The notes beneath the pieces were generated by a model. It was not told the DNA's origin. It saw only the letters and a list, made by a program, of their open reading frames with translations, and searched no databases. A stretch of DNA of 64,000 nt from Oscillospiraceae bacterium (lineage in GTDB: Bacteria > Bacillota > Clostridia > Oscillospirales > Ruminococcaceae): NCBI GenBank assembly GCA_017414435.1, contig JAFQMN010000002.1, forward strand, positions 1 to 64,000, read 5' to 3'. The position numbers and the translations under genes were made by a program. Shown one piece after another: positions 16,770-26,064 of the stretch (its first letter is position 1; the number at the start of each line of letters is the position of its first letter).

Positions 16770-18968
16770 TTAGCCATAGTAGTCCTGCCATAATTTATTG
16801 TAAAACTGACAGTTCTCTTTTAACTCTGCATCTGAACCGTGTGCTATTATACCGCCATCTTTTAAAACAAAAATCTTTTCACATCGGCTTGCAAGTGATA
16901 ATTTATGCGAAATTATTATTAATGTACTCTGTTTGAATTTATTAAACAAGAGTTCTATAACTCTTCTTTCTGTTGCACTATCCATATTACTAGTTGCCTC
17001 ATCTAGTATGATTATATCTGGATTGTTAATAATTGCGCGTGTAAATGCAATTAACTGTTTTTGTCCACCAGAAAAATTCGCACCATAATCATTTATCTTA
17101 AATTGATAACCACCTGGCAGTAAATTAACTAATTTATCTATGCCGCAATCTTTACAGATCTCTATAAATTCTTGTTCAATAATCCTAGGATTTTTTTGCT
17201 TTAAGTTCTCTTCTAATGTGCCTTTAAACAAAACCGCATTTTGTGTTAAATATGCAATTTTACTGCGCAAATAATTTAAATTTAGCTCGTCAATTAAATT
17301 ATTGCCAAATAGAATTTTGCCCGTTTGAGGTTTATAAAAATTAAGTAACAGTTTTGCAATCGTGCTTTTGCCCATACCATTTTCTCCCACAATTGCAATT
17401 TTGGCCCCTGCCTCTATATGCATATTAAGGTTATTTAAAATGGAACGTCTGCTACCATATCTAAAATTGACGTTAATTAATTCGATGGGAGTAATTAAAC
17501 TTATATGTTCTTTTTGTGATGATCTCTCTTCTGCTTCTGTTGGCAAACTTAAAACCTCAAAAATGCGGCATATATTAACCCATGTTATTTGAACAGTTGT
17601 TTGAAGTTCTATTAGTTCCTGTGCTGCATTCCAAAAAAATATGAGTAAGGAGTTAAAGGTTAAAAACGTGCCAATGGAAAATTTATTTGCCATGATTGCA
17701 TATACGCCAAAACATAATACTAAAATCTCACCAATTGTTGAAACAAAATTAGCTAAAGTTCCCTCTAAAATTGATGTTCTATCTAGTGAATCACTTTTTT
17801 CTAAATATTTTAGAAATGCTTTCTTAAATTTTTTTGTAAAATGTTGGTCTACAGCAAAAGCTTTTATTGTTGTTATCTCTGAAATTGTTTCAATTAAAAT
17901 GGTATCTAAATCTGCATTATGTTCTATTTGATCTTTTAATAATTTTTTTAATCTGCCCTGAAATAGAAAAATTATTATACAATATATTAGTAAAGCTGAA
18001 AAGCTTATTATGTATAGTTTAAAGCTAATTGTGCATAAAGTGATACTGCAGCCTATGATAAGGATTATATTAATACAGCCATCAACTAATAACTGTGTTA
18101 TTGCATCTTTAATTTGATAAGTGCTGCTAAAATTTGTTAATATCTCTCCCAGTTCTCGTGTTTTAAAAAAATTTATTGGCAGTTTTAATACATGGTTATA
18201 ATATTTAAGCACAATTTTTACATCTATTTTTTTGCCGAAAACTGAAAATAAATATAATCTTATTGCAGAAATTATTAATTCGAAACTGCCTACAAAAATA
18301 AACAGCAATGTTATATTCTTAAGCAAAGTATAAGATTTGCTCGGTAATACGTTATCTATTAAAATTTGATAGTAAAACGAGCCTGCTATTCCTAATAAGA
18401 TACCTATTAAAGATAAAAACATTAAATAAAATAAATATCTCTTTATATGCAAATCTTCCCAATTTATTTTTTTATTATTCTTAGCAGTTTTTTGCGTATG
18501 GCTCTCTTTTAAAAAATTGATAATGGCTTCGTTTATTTTAAAGCAGTTTTGCGGCTTGAACTTGCCATTTGGTTTAATTAAAAACAAAACACCGGTCCAT
18601 TTTTTTGCAAATTCTTCTTGCTTTTGCTTAATTTTGCCCAGCCTTGGATCTGCAACTACTAATTTATTGCCCTTTTTTTTGTAAACAACCACATAATGAT
18701 CGCCATATTTTGTTTGTATTTGAGCAATACACGGCAGTTGCATGTTATTTTTAAAAAGTTTATTGGCTGTTCTTACAGCATTAACATCTAAATTTAATTT
18801 TTTACAACCTTCAACTATTCCAAAGCCACTAGTTCCGTTTTTATCGGTGCCAATAATCTCACGCATCTGGGTAACAGATATTTTTAGGCCATAAAACCTA
18901 CAGATCATGGTAAGGCAGGCTGCACCACAATCTGAAGAATCATATTGGTATATAAAATGAAATTTCAT
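16770..18968 (-). CDS. peptidase C39-containing ABC exporter (PCAT)
   Basis: A 732-residue bacteriocin-type ABC exporter that cleaves a double-glycine leader from its substrate while pumping it out. The N-terminal C39 cysteine peptidase has the full triad: C14 (DSSDCGAAC), H91 (GDHYVVV) and D107 (VADPRLG). It is followed by a six-helix transmembrane domain (about 170-440) and an ATPase with Walker A GENGMGKST, signature FSGGQKQL and Walker B DIIILDEAT. All catalytic residues are intact. No double-glycine leader peptide gene is visible beside it. The next gene downstream is the beta-helix surface protein, which has a Sec signal instead. The substrate must be elsewhere or unrecognised. Upstream is rqcP, an unrelated housekeeping gene. 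Confidence 0.92.
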   Translation of the reverse strand: MKFHFIYQYDSSDCGAACLTMICRFYGLKISVTQMREIIGTDKNGTSGFGIVEGCKKLNLDVNAVRTANKLFKNNMQLPCIAQIQTKYGDHYVVVYKKKGNKLVVADPRLGKIKQKQEEFAKKWTGVLFLIKPNGKFKPQNCFKINEAIINFLKESHTQKTAKNNKKINWEDLHIKRYLFYLMFLSLIGILLGIAGSFYYQILIDNVLPSKSYTLLKNITLLFIFVGSFELIISAIRLYLFSVFGKKIDVKIVLKYYNHVLKLPINFFKTRELGEILTNFSSTYQIKDAITQLLVDGCINIILIIGCSITLCTISFKLYIISFSALLIYCIIIFLFQGRLKKLLKDQIEHNADLDTILIETISEITTIKAFAVDQHFTKKFKKAFLKYLEKSDSLDRTSILEGTLANFVSTIGEILVLCFGVYAIMANKFSIGTFLTFNSLLIFFWNAAQELIELQTTVQITWVNICRIFEVLSLPTEAEERSSQKEHISLITPIELINVNFRYGSRRSILNNLNMHIEAGAKIAIVGENGMGKSTIAKLLLNFYKPQTGKILFGNNLIDELNLNYLRSKIAYLTQNAVLFKGTLEENLKQKNPRIIEQEFIEICKDCGIDKLVNLLPGGYQFKINDYGANFSGGQKQLIAFTRAIINNPDIIILDEATSNMDSATERRVIELLFNKFKQSTLIIISHKLSLASRCEKIFVLKDGGIIAHGSDAELKENCQFYNKLWQDYYG

Positions 18969-19041
18969 GCTAATGTATTTCCTTTTCTTTACTTCCTTTT
19001 TGTGTTCTTAATTACTATTACTATTTTTATTTATTCCCCTA

Positions 19042-19281
19042 TTATAAGTCTATATACATATTTTGTGCATCCTCTTTTAAGGCATGTGTTAAAACCTGTG
19101 TTACCTTGACTTTTTTAATTTTTTCTGCAATTCTTAACTCTATTGTATCGTTTTCTTTCACCTCATATGACGCCCTCGCTACTTTATTATTAACCAAAAC
19201 ACGCCCCGCATCACATAATTCATTAGCTACTGTTCTTCTTTTAACAAGTCTGGAAACTTTTAAATATTTATCCAGCCGCAT
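19042..19281 (-). CDS. rqcP: S4-domain RNA-binding protein RqcP/YabO
   Basis: A 79-residue S4 RNA-binding protein of the RqcP (YabO, Hsp15-like) family. In Firmicutes it works with RqcH on stalled 50S subunits to add poly-alanine tails for degradation of the nascent chain. The S4 core MRLDKYLKVSRLVKRRTVAN, with AGRVLVNN, fills most of the protein. The ATG at 19281 is chosen because AAGGTGGTGG precedes it and the protein then begins as other family members do. It overlaps the end of the amidohydrolase gene by 14 bases, so it is co-translated. Confidence 0.85.
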   Translation of the reverse strand: MRLDKYLKVSRLVKRRTVANELCDAGRVLVNNKVARASYEVKENDTIELRIAEKIKKVKVTQVLTHALKEDAQNMYIDL

Positions 19282-20437
19282 TAAAATCCACCACCTTTCT
19301 GCCGTCAATAAACACATATTGTGGTTCTTCGAAAGCATGGTAAAACGGATGATTTTTAAAAATCACCAAGTCTGCGTCTTTACCTACTGAAATGGAGCCC
19401 ATTCTTTTTTCTATTCCACAAAATTCTGCAGCGGTTATTGTAATGGAATTGAGTGCATCTTCTTCTTTTTGCCCGTTTTTAATCGCAAGCATAGCATGAA
19501 GTGGTAAGCATTGAATAGGAACTACTGGATGATCTGTGCATAAAGCCGTGTGTATGCCTTTTTTATTTAAGATAGCAGGTGAACTATTAGTTAAATCTTT
19601 TAGTTCCGGTTTTGATCTATCTGTTAGCAGCGGACCCACAATTATTTTAGTATTTTCTTTTTGCAAATAGTCTGCTACTTCTATTGCACCAGTGCCATGA
19701 ACAATAACGTAATTCAAAGCAAATTCTTTGGCAATTCTAATTGCGGTGCAAATATCATCTCCTCTGTGAGCGTGAAAATGTGCTTTTGTCTTGCCCTCTA
19801 GCAACGGCAGTAATGCTTCGCATTTAAAATCATATTCTAGATCGGCTCCTTTAGATTTTTTATCTTTTGCATATTTTTGAGCTTTAAAAAGTTGTTCTCT
19901 AATTATTGCGGCAATGCCCATACGTGTTATTGGCATGGCATCTCTTTCATCATACTGTTTTTTTGGGTTTTCTCCCAGTGCAAATTTTGTGCCGATATTT
20001 ACCGAAATTAATGCTTCTTCTAAAACATTGCCGCAAGTTTTAAGGCAGGCAATTTGCCCGCCAATTGGGTTTGCGCTGCCCGGTGCAACTGCCACTGTTG
20101 TTACGCCATATCTTCTTGCTTCAGAAAAGCATCTATCTTTCATGTTAATGCCGTCTGCTGCTCTTAACTGCGGTGTACACGGGTCTGTTGATTCATTACA
20201 ATCTTCACCTTCAAATGCCAAGGAATCTTCATAAAGGCCAATATGACAATGCGCATCAACAAAGCCCGGAAATATTAAGCTGCCTTTTACATCCAATGCC
20301 TCTTGACTATCTTCTTTGTCATTTAATTCTAACATACTGCCTACACTTTTAATTTTTGTTCCTTCAATCTCAACAAAGCCATTCTCAATCACTTTATTAT
20401 TCTCTGCTGTGTATATTTTTGCGTTAATTATCTTCAT
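19268..20437 (-). CDS. imidazolonepropionase-like amidohydrolase
   Basis: A 389-residue metal-dependent hydrolase of the amidohydrolase superfamily. The metal-binding HxH is in FVDAHCHIG, further histidines are in HFHAHRGDD and VIVHGTGA, and the catalytic Asp is in CTDHP. The C-terminal composite domain has the GSISVGKDADLVIF motif typical of the family. It most resembles the imidazolonepropionase-related amidohydrolases of clostridia whose substrate is unknown. No other histidine-degradation gene is present, so hutI is unlikely. It lies 2 bases after ispF and overlaps rqcP. Confidence 0.8.
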   Translation of the reverse strand: MKIINAKIYTAENNKVIENGFVEIEGTKIKSVGSMLELNDKEDSQEALDVKGSLIFPGFVDAHCHIGLYEDSLAFEGEDCNESTDPCTPQLRAADGINMKDRCFSEARRYGVTTVAVAPGSANPIGGQIACLKTCGNVLEEALISVNIGTKFALGENPKKQYDERDAMPITRMGIAAIIREQLFKAQKYAKDKKSKGADLEYDFKCEALLPLLEGKTKAHFHAHRGDDICTAIRIAKEFALNYVIVHGTGAIEVADYLQKENTKIIVGPLLTDRSKPELKDLTNSSPAILNKKGIHTALCTDHPVVPIQCLPLHAMLAIKNGQKEEDALNSITITAAEFCGIEKRMGSISVGKDADLVIFKNHPFYHAFEEPQYVFIDGRKVVDFNAAG

Positions 20438-20439
20438 TA

Positions 20440-20916
20440 CTACTCTCCCTTCTTTATAAGCACCACTGCATGTGCTGCTATGCCTTCTTTTGCTCCAGTA
20501 AACCCTAAACCCTCTTCTGTGGTTGCTTTGATGTTTATTAAGTTAACATTGCATTGAAGTGTTTTAGCAATATTAGTTTTCATATCTTGAATATATTTGC
20601 TTACTTTAGGCTCCTCTAGTATCACAGTTGAATCTATATTAACAATGTGGAAGTTCTGTGCCTTTAGCAAACTGGTTACTTGTTCTAGCAAATTCAGGCT
20701 GCTAATATCTTTAAATTTATCATCGCTTGGTGGAAAATGTTGACCAATATCTCCCAATCCTGTTGCACCGAGCAGTGCATCCATAATGGCGTGGATCAAA
20801 ACATCTGCATCGGAATGACCTAGCAGACCTTTAGTATAATTTATGTTTACACCGCCTAAGATTAGTTTTCTGCCCTCAACCAAACGATGTACATCGTAAC
20901 CATGCCCTATTCTCAT
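20440..20916 (-). CDS. ispF: 2-C-methyl-D-erythritol 2,4-cyclodiphosphate synthase
   Basis: A 158-residue enzyme of the MEP isoprenoid pathway. It converts CDP-ME 2-phosphate to the cyclic diphosphate with release of CMP. Metal ligands D8 and H10 (GYDVHRL) and H42 ([19 protein letters not shown]) are present, as is the C-terminal substrate loop ([13 protein letters not shown]). Start has an AGGAGGTG site. It lies 258 bases downstream of ispD, and the gap holds a parS site. Its presence with ispD shows that isoprenoids are made by the MEP route rather than through mevalonate. Confidence 0.96.
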   Translation of the reverse strand: MRIGHGYDVHRLVEGRKLILGGVNINYTKGLLGHSDADVLIHAIMDALLGATGLGDIGQHFPPSDDKFKDISSLNLLEQVTSLLKAQNFHIVNIDSTVILEEPKVSKYIQDMKTNIAKTLQCNVNLINIKATTEEGLGFTGAKEGIAAHAVVLIKKGE

Positions 20917-21070
20917 GATACACCTCCTAATTAGAATTTTTAATTACACAAAATATGGCTTAAATTACCTAAAAAAGCTCCTTGGTTGTAAAATATAGAC
21001 ACCGTATAAAATACAAGGTAAGTTTTTAAACTATTAAGCTATATATGAATGTGTAATAAAAAACAAAAAT

Positions 21071-21154
21071 GTACAAAAAACTTAAGCTTATGGCTTTATT
21101 AAAACAAAAAAATAATTTTGTTCCACGTGGAACAAATGCTCCCAACTTTTTTGT
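21071..21154 (+). repeat. parS-bearing repeat element, copy 1
   Basis: An 84-bp segment that matches 56567-56651 (reverse complement) at about 85 percent by eye. Shared blocks are GTACAAAAAA, CTTAAG, GGCTTTATTAAA, the parS core and AACTTTTTTGT at the end. The outer ends form near-perfect inverted repeats (ACAAAAAACTT and, inverted, ACAAAAAAGTT). Confidence 0.75.
21117..21136. promoter_or_regulatory. parS centromere site 1
   Basis: TTTGTTCCACGTGGAACAAA is a perfect 20-bp palindrome. Its central TGTTCCACGTGGAACA matches the bacterial parS consensus bound by ParB/Spo0J to start chromosome segregation. parS sites cluster near the origin. Confidence 0.85.
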
Positions 21155-21174
21155 ATACAAATATTCTTAGTTTT

Positions 21175-21846
21175 TTAAGATCGTTTTTGGCTCTGCATAA
21201 TAAAATTTGCAAATAGCATATCTTCTTTTGTGGTAATCTTAATATTATATTCTTCACCTTTTATAGTATGCACTGCAAAACCCGCTAGTTCAAAAAGGCC
21301 TGCATCGTCACTAAACTCTCCTGTATTTGCAAACTCTTTATAAGCTTTAAGGTATTTATCTTTTAAAAACGCTTGTGGGGTTTGCACTTTAAATAATACA
21401 TCTCTATTTAGTGTTTTAGTTACTTGTTCGTTTATAACCTCTTTTACTGTATCGGTTACCTTGAGCACCGGAATGCAAGCCCCAACATGTTTCGCCTTTA
21501 ACACACATTCTTTTATAAGCGGTATGCTAACCAATGGTCGGGCTGCATCGTGGATACATAAAATCTCAGAATTTACATTAGTTGCTTTTATTCCGCAAAA
21601 TGCCGACTCTTGCCGCAGACTCCCTCCATTAACAATTTTTACATTCCATTTTTTTAGCCACAGCTGTGAAGTTAGATCTCTTTTAGGGTTGTTTACTAAA
21701 ATTAGTTCGTTGAAAATGCCTGATTTAACAAATTTTGATATACATTCCTCTAGCACTGTTTTGCCATTAGGTAAAGTTTGCATCAATTTATCTTCACCAA
21801 AGCGTGTGGAATTCCCAGAAGCTAATATAATTCCACTTACAAACAC
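21175..21846 (-). CDS. ispD: 2-C-methyl-D-erythritol 4-phosphate cytidylyltransferase
   Basis: A 223-residue nucleotidyltransferase of the MEP pathway that joins CTP and MEP to form CDP-ME, the step two before IspF. The N-terminal CTP-binding loop is ILASGNSTRFGEDK. Further conserved elements are HDAARPLVS in the middle and QTPQAF plus TDDA-like SDDAGLFE toward the end. Length is normal. GTG start with AAAGGAGGG upstream. The peptidase gene lies 25 bases upstream. Confidence 0.93.
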   Translation of the reverse strand: MFVSGIILASGNSTRFGEDKLMQTLPNGKTVLEECISKFVKSGIFNELILVNNPKRDLTSQLWLKKWNVKIVNGGSLRQESAFCGIKATNVNSEILCIHDAARPLVSIPLIKECVLKAKHVGACIPVLKVTDTVKEVINEQVTKTLNRDVLFKVQTPQAFLKDKYLKAYKEFANTGEFSDDAGLFELAGFAVHTIKGEEYNIKITTKEDMLFANFIMQSQKRS

Positions 21847-21871
21847 TTCTTTGCCCTCCTTTAAATTTGGT

Positions 21872-22948
21872 TTATTTTATTACTAGCAGTTCGGATTTAG
21901 GACTTCTTGTTATATTCTTACAGCCGTTTTGTGTTACAAACACTGTATCTTCAATTCTTACACCAAATTTACCGGCAAGATAAATACCAGGTTCTACTGT
22001 AAACACCATATTAGGCTTAATAACATCGTCACTTTTGGGGCTTAAAACTGGATCTTCGTGGATATTAAGGCCCAAGCTATGGCCTAAACTATGCCCAAAC
22101 TCTGCCTCAAAACCGCCTTTTTTTATTATATCTCTGGCAATTTTGTCTATTTCTTTGCAGTGGACTTCTGGTTTAAGTTGCTTTATTGCTGACTCTTGCG
22201 CTAAAAGCACTAGGGTATATATCTCTTTTTGTTGTGCGGTTGCCTCGCCTATTGCGAAGGTACGTGTCATGTCTGAGCAATATCCGTTTACCTTAACGCC
22301 AAAATCCAGTAATATTAAATCACCATATTTAATTTCTCGCTTGCCAGGCATTCCATGCGGTTTAGACGTATTTTCGCCCGAAAGCGCTATGAACTCAAAA
22401 GAAGCATCTTGTGCTCCATGTTCTTTTAAAAATACAAAAAGCTTAAATGACAGTTCCGTTTCTGTCATACCTATCTTTACATTTTTTAAGATATATTCAT
22501 AGCCTAAATCTAAAAGCTTTTGGCTTTCTTCAATATTTTTTAGTTCTTTGGCATCTTTAATGGCACGCGTTTTTAAAATAAAATCATTTAGAGTGTCATC
22601 GCTTAAAAGTTGTGCTGGTTTTATTATTGTTTTAAAATATTCAAACCGTGCTACATCAATCTCAGAAATATCTGCTGCGATTTTTTTGCAATTGCAAACC
22701 TCTATTAAATCCTTAAGTTGCTTTTGTAAATCTGTAATTAAAATAACCTCACAATTTTTTGCTGTGTTTTTGCAATATTCAAAGTATCGGGAATCAACCA
22801 GCAGATAAGCTGACTTTGAGTCCGCAAACAAAATGCCTTCACTTGTAGAAGCGCCAGAAAAATAAAAGCGGTTATTTGTTCCAAATATTAGCCCGGCGTC
22901 AATTTCATTATTTTCTTTAATAAATTTAATTAGTGATTCTATTCTCAA
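21872..22948 (-). CDS. M24 family Xaa-Pro peptidase
   Basis: A 358-residue metallopeptidase of the Xaa-Pro dipeptidase/aminopeptidase type, with an N-terminal creatinase-like domain (about 1-125) and a pita-bread catalytic domain. All five metal ligands are in place: two Asp in LLDFGVKVNGYCSDMTRT, His in GHSLGHSLGLNIHEDP, Glu in FTVEPGIYL and Glu in GVRIEDTVFV. Start is TTG behind GGAGGTG. It lies between queA and ispD in the minus-strand run. Cytoplasmic; releases N-terminal residues before proline from peptides. Confidence 0.9.
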   Translation of the reverse strand: MRIESLIKFIKENNEIDAGLIFGTNNRFYFSGASTSEGILFADSKSAYLLVDSRYFEYCKNTAKNCEVILITDLQKQLKDLIEVCNCKKIAADISEIDVARFEYFKTIIKPAQLLSDDTLNDFILKTRAIKDAKELKNIEESQKLLDLGYEYILKNVKIGMTETELSFKLFVFLKEHGAQDASFEFIALSGENTSKPHGMPGKREIKYGDLILLDFGVKVNGYCSDMTRTFAIGEATAQQKEIYTLVLLAQESAIKQLKPEVHCKEIDKIARDIIKKGGFEAEFGHSLGHSLGLNIHEDPVLSPKSDDVIKPNMVFTVEPGIYLAGKFGVRIEDTVFVTQNGCKNITRSPKSELLVIK

Positions 22949-22978
22949 ACTTTTGCACCTCCGAATATGATTTAAATT

Positions 22979-24007
22979 TTAATATATAAACATTGCATCG
23001 CCAAAGCTATAAAATCTATATTTATTTCTTACCGCTAAGTTATACGCCTGCATAGTGAAATCTAAACCGCAAAAAGCCGCTACCAACATAATAAGCGTGC
23101 TTTCTGGCAGGTGAAAATTTGTTAAAAGTGCATCCACAGCATTAAACTTTGCACCCGGATAAATGAACAGTTTTGTTTGGCCAGAAAATGGTTCAATTTT
23201 GCCACATAAATTATAAACAGATTCAAGTGTACGGCAACTGGTGGTGCCTACCGCAATCACTCTGCCGCCAGTTTGTTTTGTTTGGTTTATTAAATTTGCT
23301 GTAACTTCCGGAAGTTCAAAATATTCCTCGTGCATTTTATGCTCTATAATATTTTCTGTTTTAACCGGGCGAAATGTACCTGCTCCCACATGCAAAGTAA
23401 CAAAGCCTATTTTAACCCCTTTTTCTTCTATTCTTTTAAGCAGCTCTTTTGTAAAATGCAGGCCTGCAGTTGGTGCCGCTGCAGAGCCCAAATATTTTGA
23501 ATAGACTGTTTGGTATCTATCTGCATCTTTGAGCTCTGTTTTTATATAATGCGGGAGCGGCATTTTGCCTACAGAATCTAAAACATCAAAAAAGTTGCCA
23601 GAATAACTAAACCGCACTAAACGATTACCGTTCTCTAAAATTTCTATAATTTTGCCCACAAGCTGATTATTAAAGCTAAAACTGCAGCCAATTTTAGCCC
23701 TTTTGCCAGGCTTTACCATAACCTCCCAAATATCTTTTTCATGTTCGCGTAACAATAAAAATTCCATCAATTCTGTGCCGTCTTCTCTGTGGCAAACCAG
23801 CCTTGCTGGCATGACCTTTGAATTGTTCAATACCAGCAAGTCATCTTTATTTAAATAATCTAATATGTTTGTAAAGTGCTTATGTTCTATTGTATGCTCT
23901 TTTTTATTCAGAACCATAAGTCTAGACGCATCACGTGGGGTTATTGGAGTTTGGGCGATTAATTCTTGTGGTAATTGATAGTTAAATTGCGATTTTTTTA
24001 ATTCCAC
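22979..24007 (-). CDS. queA: S-adenosylmethionine:tRNA ribosyltransferase-isomerase QueA
   Basis: A 342-residue enzyme that transfers the ribosyl part of S-adenosylmethionine to preQ1 in tRNA to form epoxyqueuosine. Family features are the N-terminal [14 protein letters not shown] and [22 protein letters not shown] in the centre, and [10 protein letters not shown] followed by NFHLPESTL near the C-terminus. Length is typical. GTG start after GAGGGTGAAG. It stands 11 bases downstream of tyrS. Its presence implies queuosine modification of GUN anticodon tRNAs, including the tRNA-Tyr (GTA) encoded at 12749-12833. Confidence 0.96.
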   Translation of the reverse strand: MELKKSQFNYQLPQELIAQTPITPRDASRLMVLNKKEHTIEHKHFTNILDYLNKDDLLVLNNSKVMPARLVCHREDGTELMEFLLLREHEKDIWEVMVKPGKRAKIGCSFSFNNQLVGKIIEILENGNRLVRFSYSGNFFDVLDSVGKMPLPHYIKTELKDADRYQTVYSKYLGSAAAPTAGLHFTKELLKRIEEKGVKIGFVTLHVGAGTFRPVKTENIIEHKMHEEYFELPEVTANLINQTKQTGGRVIAVGTTSCRTLESVYNLCGKIEPFSGQTKLFIYPGAKFNAVDALLTNFHLPESTLIMLVAAFCGLDFTMQAYNLAVRNKYRFYSFGDAMFIY

Positions 24008-24018
24008 AGCTTCACCCT

Positions 24019-25245
24019 CTAAACCTCTTTGTATGTTATACGCAAAAACGTCTTTTTGCCTTTTTGCAGAACAAGCGATGCTTTTTTTAGATCATCTTTA
24101 AATATTTTTCGGTTCACATCTGTTATTTTTTCACCATCTACTACAATTGAATTCTGTTCTATTAATCTTCTCGCCTCACTTTTTGATTTTGTTACTCCAG
24201 ATTTAGTGAGTATGGCCGTTAATTCAATTTCATCAGCTTCGTTAAAATCTGCATCTTTAAGCTCAACGCATGGCATTGTTTCTATATCCATGTTGCCGGT
24301 GAAAATCGCTTTTGCTGTTCTTTCTGCCTGCTTTGCCTTTTCTTCTCCATGTACCAATTTTGTGACCTCAAATGCCAGCAGTTCTTTAGCTTGATTAATA
24401 TTTATATTCGACCTCTCCATCTCTTCTAATTCTTCTATTGAGATAAAGGTTAGAAGTTTAAGGCATTCGAATACTTTTTGGTCATCAATATTTCTCCAAA
24501 ACTGATAAAAATCATAAACCGGCATTTTTGCTTCATCTAGCCATAAAGCGCCTTTTTCTGTTTTGCCCATTTTTTTGCCCTCTGGTGTTGTAAGCAGCTT
24601 AAACGTCATACCAAATACTTCTTTATTTAGAGCTTTTTTAACTAATTTTACTCCACCTAAAATATTCGACCACTGGTCATCTCCGCCAATTTCTAGGTTA
24701 CAACCATATTCTTTGTTAAGATGCAAAAAGTCGTAACTCTGCATAATCATATAATTAAACTCTAAAAACGAAAGGCCGCGTTCCATTCTAGATTTAAAGC
24801 ATTCTGCCGTGAGCATTGCATTGACTGAAAAATAAGTTCCAATTTCGCGCAATAGTTCAAGGTATTTTAATTTGCACAGCCAGTCTCCATTACGGACAAA
24901 GGCTGCATCTTTTAAACCAAAATATTTGGAAATTTGCTGCTGAAAACAATCTGCGTTGTAATCTATCTCTTCTTTAGAAAGCATCTTTCTCATATCTGTT
25001 TTACCGGTAGGGTCCCCCACAAGTGTTGTGCCTGTGCCTAGTAAAATAACCGGTTTGTTACCGCTATCCATAAGGCGTTTTATAAGCACTAACTGTAAAA
25101 AATGCCCAACGTGTAAACTACTAGCTGTTGCATCACAGCCCATGTAAAATACCGCTTTGCCATTATTTATCAGTTCCTCTATGCCTTCTTTGTTTGTAAA
25201 TTGCGCAATTGCACCACGTCTACATAGTTCTTCAAAAAGTTTCAT
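24019..25245 (-). CDS. tyrS: tyrosyl-tRNA synthetase
   Basis: A 408-residue class I synthetase that charges tRNA-Tyr. It has a HIGH-like motif ([10 protein letters not shown]), the tyrosine pocket (QSYDFLHL), a KMSKS-like KMGKT and a C-terminal S4 RNA-binding domain (from about 345). Length is that of the bacterial TyrRS. AAAGGAG precedes the ATG. A tiny 21-codon ORF with its own strong ribosome binding site lies 36 bases upstream. No T-box is visible, although many Firmicute tyrS genes have one. Confidence 0.96.
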   Translation of the reverse strand: MKLFEELCRRGAIAQFTNKEGIEELINNGKAVFYMGCDATASSLHVGHFLQLVLIKRLMDSGNKPVILLGTGTTLVGDPTGKTDMRKMLSKEEIDYNADCFQQQISKYFGLKDAAFVRNGDWLCKLKYLELLREIGTYFSVNAMLTAECFKSRMERGLSFLEFNYMIMQSYDFLHLNKEYGCNLEIGGDDQWSNILGGVKLVKKALNKEVFGMTFKLLTTPEGKKMGKTEKGALWLDEAKMPVYDFYQFWRNIDDQKVFECLKLLTFISIEELEEMERSNININQAKELLAFEVTKLVHGEEKAKQAERTAKAIFTGNMDIETMPCVELKDADFNEADEIELTAILTKSGVTKSKSEARRLIEQNSIVVDGEKITDVNRKIFKDDLKKASLVLQKGKKTFLRITYKEV

Positions 25246-25281
25246 ATCTAGTTCTCCTTTTTATAAAATAAAATTTATGTT

Positions 25282-25347
25282 TTAATCAAAGAACTTGCAG
25301 TATCGTGCATTAGCACCACACTTTTTATGGCCGTAAAACTGTTGCAT
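25282..25347 (-). CDS. 21-codon ORF upstream of tyrS, possible leader peptide
   Basis: A short ORF beginning MQQFYGHKKCG and ending YCKFFD, with two Tyr, three Phe and two Cys. An AAGGAG site sits 9-10 bases ahead of its ATG, better than many neighbours. It lies between the hemolysin III-like gene and tyrS. Tyr codons ahead of tyrS invite an attenuation idea, but there is no terminator hairpin between it and tyrS. It may equally be a free-standing cysteine-bearing micropeptide. Real translation is likely from the ribosome binding site; the role is open. Confidence 0.5.
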   Translation of the reverse strand: MQQFYGHKKCGANARYCKFFD

Positions 25348-25386
25348 TAAATCTATCTCCTTTTTATTTAACCCAAAAAATATTAT

Positions 25387-26043
25387 TTATTTTATTATGT
25401 AAAACAAAATTGAAAAATAGTGAAAAACACTGCCCGCTAAAACAAAAATATGCCAAACACTATGCATATATTTATATTTTTTGCCAAGCACATATATTAC
25501 CGCGCCAATGCTATAGCACAATCCACCTGCAACAAGTAACAATATGCCTTTTGAACTAACTGATTTTAATACCTGCTTTAACATAAAAACCACTTGCCAA
25601 CCCATAACCAGATAGCATGTGAGTGAAAGCTTTTCGAATTTTTCTAGGTTTATTATGTTAAGCGCGATCCCAAAAAGCGCTATTCCCCAGGTGATACTTA
25701 AGAATATTGTGCGAGCTAGACCATTATATAAACAAATAATAATCGGCGTATAACTACCGGCAATAAGCATATATATTGAACAATGGTCAAAAATTCTAAG
25801 AATGGCTTTTGCTCTACTTGGTTTAACTGCGTGGTAAACTGTGGACATTGTATATAGTAATATTAGTGTAGCACCGTAGATTGAAACTCCTACCACACCT
25901 TTATTGCAGCTAAGCCTGGCTGTGTAGATAACGCCAAAAACTAGCCCTAAAATTGCTAAAACCGCTCCAACTCCATGTGATATTGCGTTTAATAATTCCT
26001 CTGCAAAAGTATAATGTATTTTTATCTTCTTGTTTTCTTCCAT
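25387..26043 (-). CDS. hemolysin III-like (PAQR family) membrane protein
   Basis: A 218-residue integral membrane protein with seven predicted helices, of the YqfA/hemolysin III branch of the PAQR family. Conserved family residues are visible: N-terminal EELLNAISHGVGA, the SxxYH element in STVYHAV, DHCSIYMLIAGSYTP in the middle and the C-terminal histidines in SVWHIFVLAGSVFHYFS. These are the putative metal-site residues. The physiological role in bacteria is unclear despite the name. It is followed by tyrS and preceded 22 bases upstream by a metallo-beta-lactamase gene. Confidence 0.9.
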   Translation of the reverse strand: MEENKKIKIHYTFAEELLNAISHGVGAVLAILGLVFGVIYTARLSCNKGVVGVSIYGATLILLYTMSTVYHAVKPSRAKAILRIFDHCSIYMLIAGSYTPIIICLYNGLARTIFLSITWGIALFGIALNIINLEKFEKLSLTCYLVMGWQVVFMLKQVLKSVSSKGILLLVAGGLCYSIGAVIYVLGKKYKYMHSVWHIFVLAGSVFHYFSILFYIIK

Positions 26044-26064
26044 TTTAAGCGCCCTCTTTGTATG

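Larger units (their letters stand above)
20917..21174. other. ispD-ispF intergenic region carrying a parS element
   Basis: No gene is seen in these 258 bases. The half next to ispD holds the parS element (21071-21154); the rest is AT-rich leader of ispF. Confidence 0.6.

Noticed and set aside
25246..25386. T-box riboswitch upstream of tyrS (also looked for at aspS, proS and gltX)
   Set aside because: No T-box core sequence or antiterminator/terminator pair is visible and the leaders are too short.
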